Position numbers and translations under genes: made by a program
From: Paramecium pentaurelia
Taxonomy: Eukaryota; Ciliophora; Oligohymenophorea; Peniculida; Parameciidae
DNA length: 64,000 nucleotides
Assembly (NCBI GenBank): GCA_905183005.1
Contig: CAJJDO010000012.1
Coordinates: forward strand, 248,001-312,000
Direction of reading: 5' to 3'
The notes under the pieces: model-generated
What the model was told of the DNA's origin: nothing
The model's input: the letters and a program-made list of their open reading frames with translations, nothing else
The model's database searches: none
Part shown: positions 63,235 through 64,000 of the stretch, in pieces
Layout: the number at the start of each line of letters is the position of its first letter
Position numbering within the stretch: the stretch's first letter is position 1

Positions 63235-64000
63235 TCATTATTTTGATTTAATGAAATTGTATGAGTCTTAACACATTTCTGTCAATCCTCTCTTTGCTAT
63301 CCATCCTAATTTTTCTTTTGTTTTATTTGGATTAGCAACTAATATAGCAACATCTCCAACTCTCTTATTAGTAATCTGATATTTGATAGGTACAAGTTTT
63401 GAATATTCATTCACAATATCTAGAACACTAAATCCTTTACCTGTTCCAATATTAAAATAATCATAATAATTTTCATTCTTTTCATCTCTTTTTATTAATT
63501 CCTATAATGCTACTACATGAGCCTCTGCTAAATCTAAAACATGAATATAATCTCTAATGCCTGTACCATCATGAGTATTATAATCATTTCCAAAAACATA
63601 TAATTATTCAAGATTACCTATAGCTACTTATTCTATATAAGGAAATAAATTGTTAGGTTTATTAGGCATTTCTCCAAGCTTACCATCTTTGGTTGCTCCA
63701 ACAGGATTAAAATATCTTAAACATAGATATCTACCTCCCTTCTTTGATAATGATTTTATCAAATATTCTATTGTTACTTTAGTTTCACCATATGGATTTG
63801 AAGGTTTAAATGGAGCTTCTTCATCTACAAATTCACCAGGTGCATAAACTGTTGCTGAAGAACTGAATAAAAAGTTCTAACATTTATACTCTTCAGCACA
63901 TCTTAATAGATTCAAAGTGCCTACAACATTATTTTAATAATATTTTATAGGGTTTTCAACAGATTCCCCAACAGCCTTTAATGCAGCAAAGTGAATAATA
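63235..64000 (-). CDS. galE: UDP-glucose 4-epimerase (GalE), 5' end missing
   Basis: 255 codons to the window edge; the N-terminus with the NAD-binding GxxGxxG lies beyond 64000. Visible: IIHFAALKAVGESV, SSSATVYAPGEF, catalytic YxxxK as NPYGETK, RYFNPVGA, DGTGIRDYIHVLDLA, YFNIGTGKGFSVLDIV. These are signature motifs of GalE, which interconverts UDP-glucose and UDP-galactose. No intron is needed in this part. Its stop is 11 bp from the convergent TAP42 stop. Confidence 0.95.

Overview
The window is macronuclear-type nuclear DNA of a ciliate, very probably a Paramecium. Long reading frames appear only when TAA and TAG are read as glutamine and TGA is the sole stop (ciliate code 6). Genes are interrupted by tiny GT-AG introns, mostly 19-35 nt. 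Intergenic DNA is short and extremely AT-rich. Under the standard code almost nothing here is open, so any standard-code ORF list is misleading. I reconstructed about 43 protein genes by hand; for every spliced model, coding length minus introns is a whole number of codons. No rRNA, tRNA, CRISPR array, telomere or transposon was recognised.

Layout. 1-12.8 kb: giant CFAP47-like cilia protein, TOM1-like membrane protein, TMEM208, two-domain thioredoxin/PDI protein. 13-17.6 kb: two small unknowns and a kinesin-RCC1 fusion. 17.8-21.5 kb: two tandem paralogues (ubiquitin-like N-terminus, cysteine-rich zinc C-terminus) around an assembly gap flanked by an exact 910-bp duplicate. 21.9-29 kb: coiled-coil protein, ZNRD2-like zinc protein, two Asn/Gln-rich proteins, a secreted beta-gamma-crystallin protein, another coiled-coil protein. 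29.3-38.6 kb: second beta-gamma-crystallin protein, NEK kinase, PP6-type phosphatase, a broken Rab beside an intact Rab, R2R3-MYB, CCDC22, a small twin-Cys protein. 39-46.2 kb: EF-hand protein, membrane RING-H2, PITSLRE-type CDK, gamma-carbonic-anhydrase-like protein, PACRG. 47.3-56.2 kb: unknown, MsrB-like protein without its catalytic Cys, DHHC palmitoyltransferase, TOG/TORTIFOLIA-like protein with a 210-codon TAA (polyGln) tract, calmodulin-like protein, SRP9, ABCG half-transporter. 56.3-64 kb: methyltransferase relic, small membrane protein, Gln-rich protein, coiled-coil protein, small membrane protein, TAP42/alpha4, partial UDP-glucose 4-epimerase.

There are no operons. Several genes fit ciliary or microtubule biology (CFAP47, PACRG, kinesin-RCC1, NEK, TOG protein). 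Others serve secretion and trafficking (TMEM208, SRP9, PDI, Rab, CCDC22, DHHC, crystallin-domain cargo) or phosphatase control (PP6 catalytic subunit, TAP42). Six divergent gene pairs have start codons only 6-19 bp apart. Two convergent neighbours overlap at their 3' ends.
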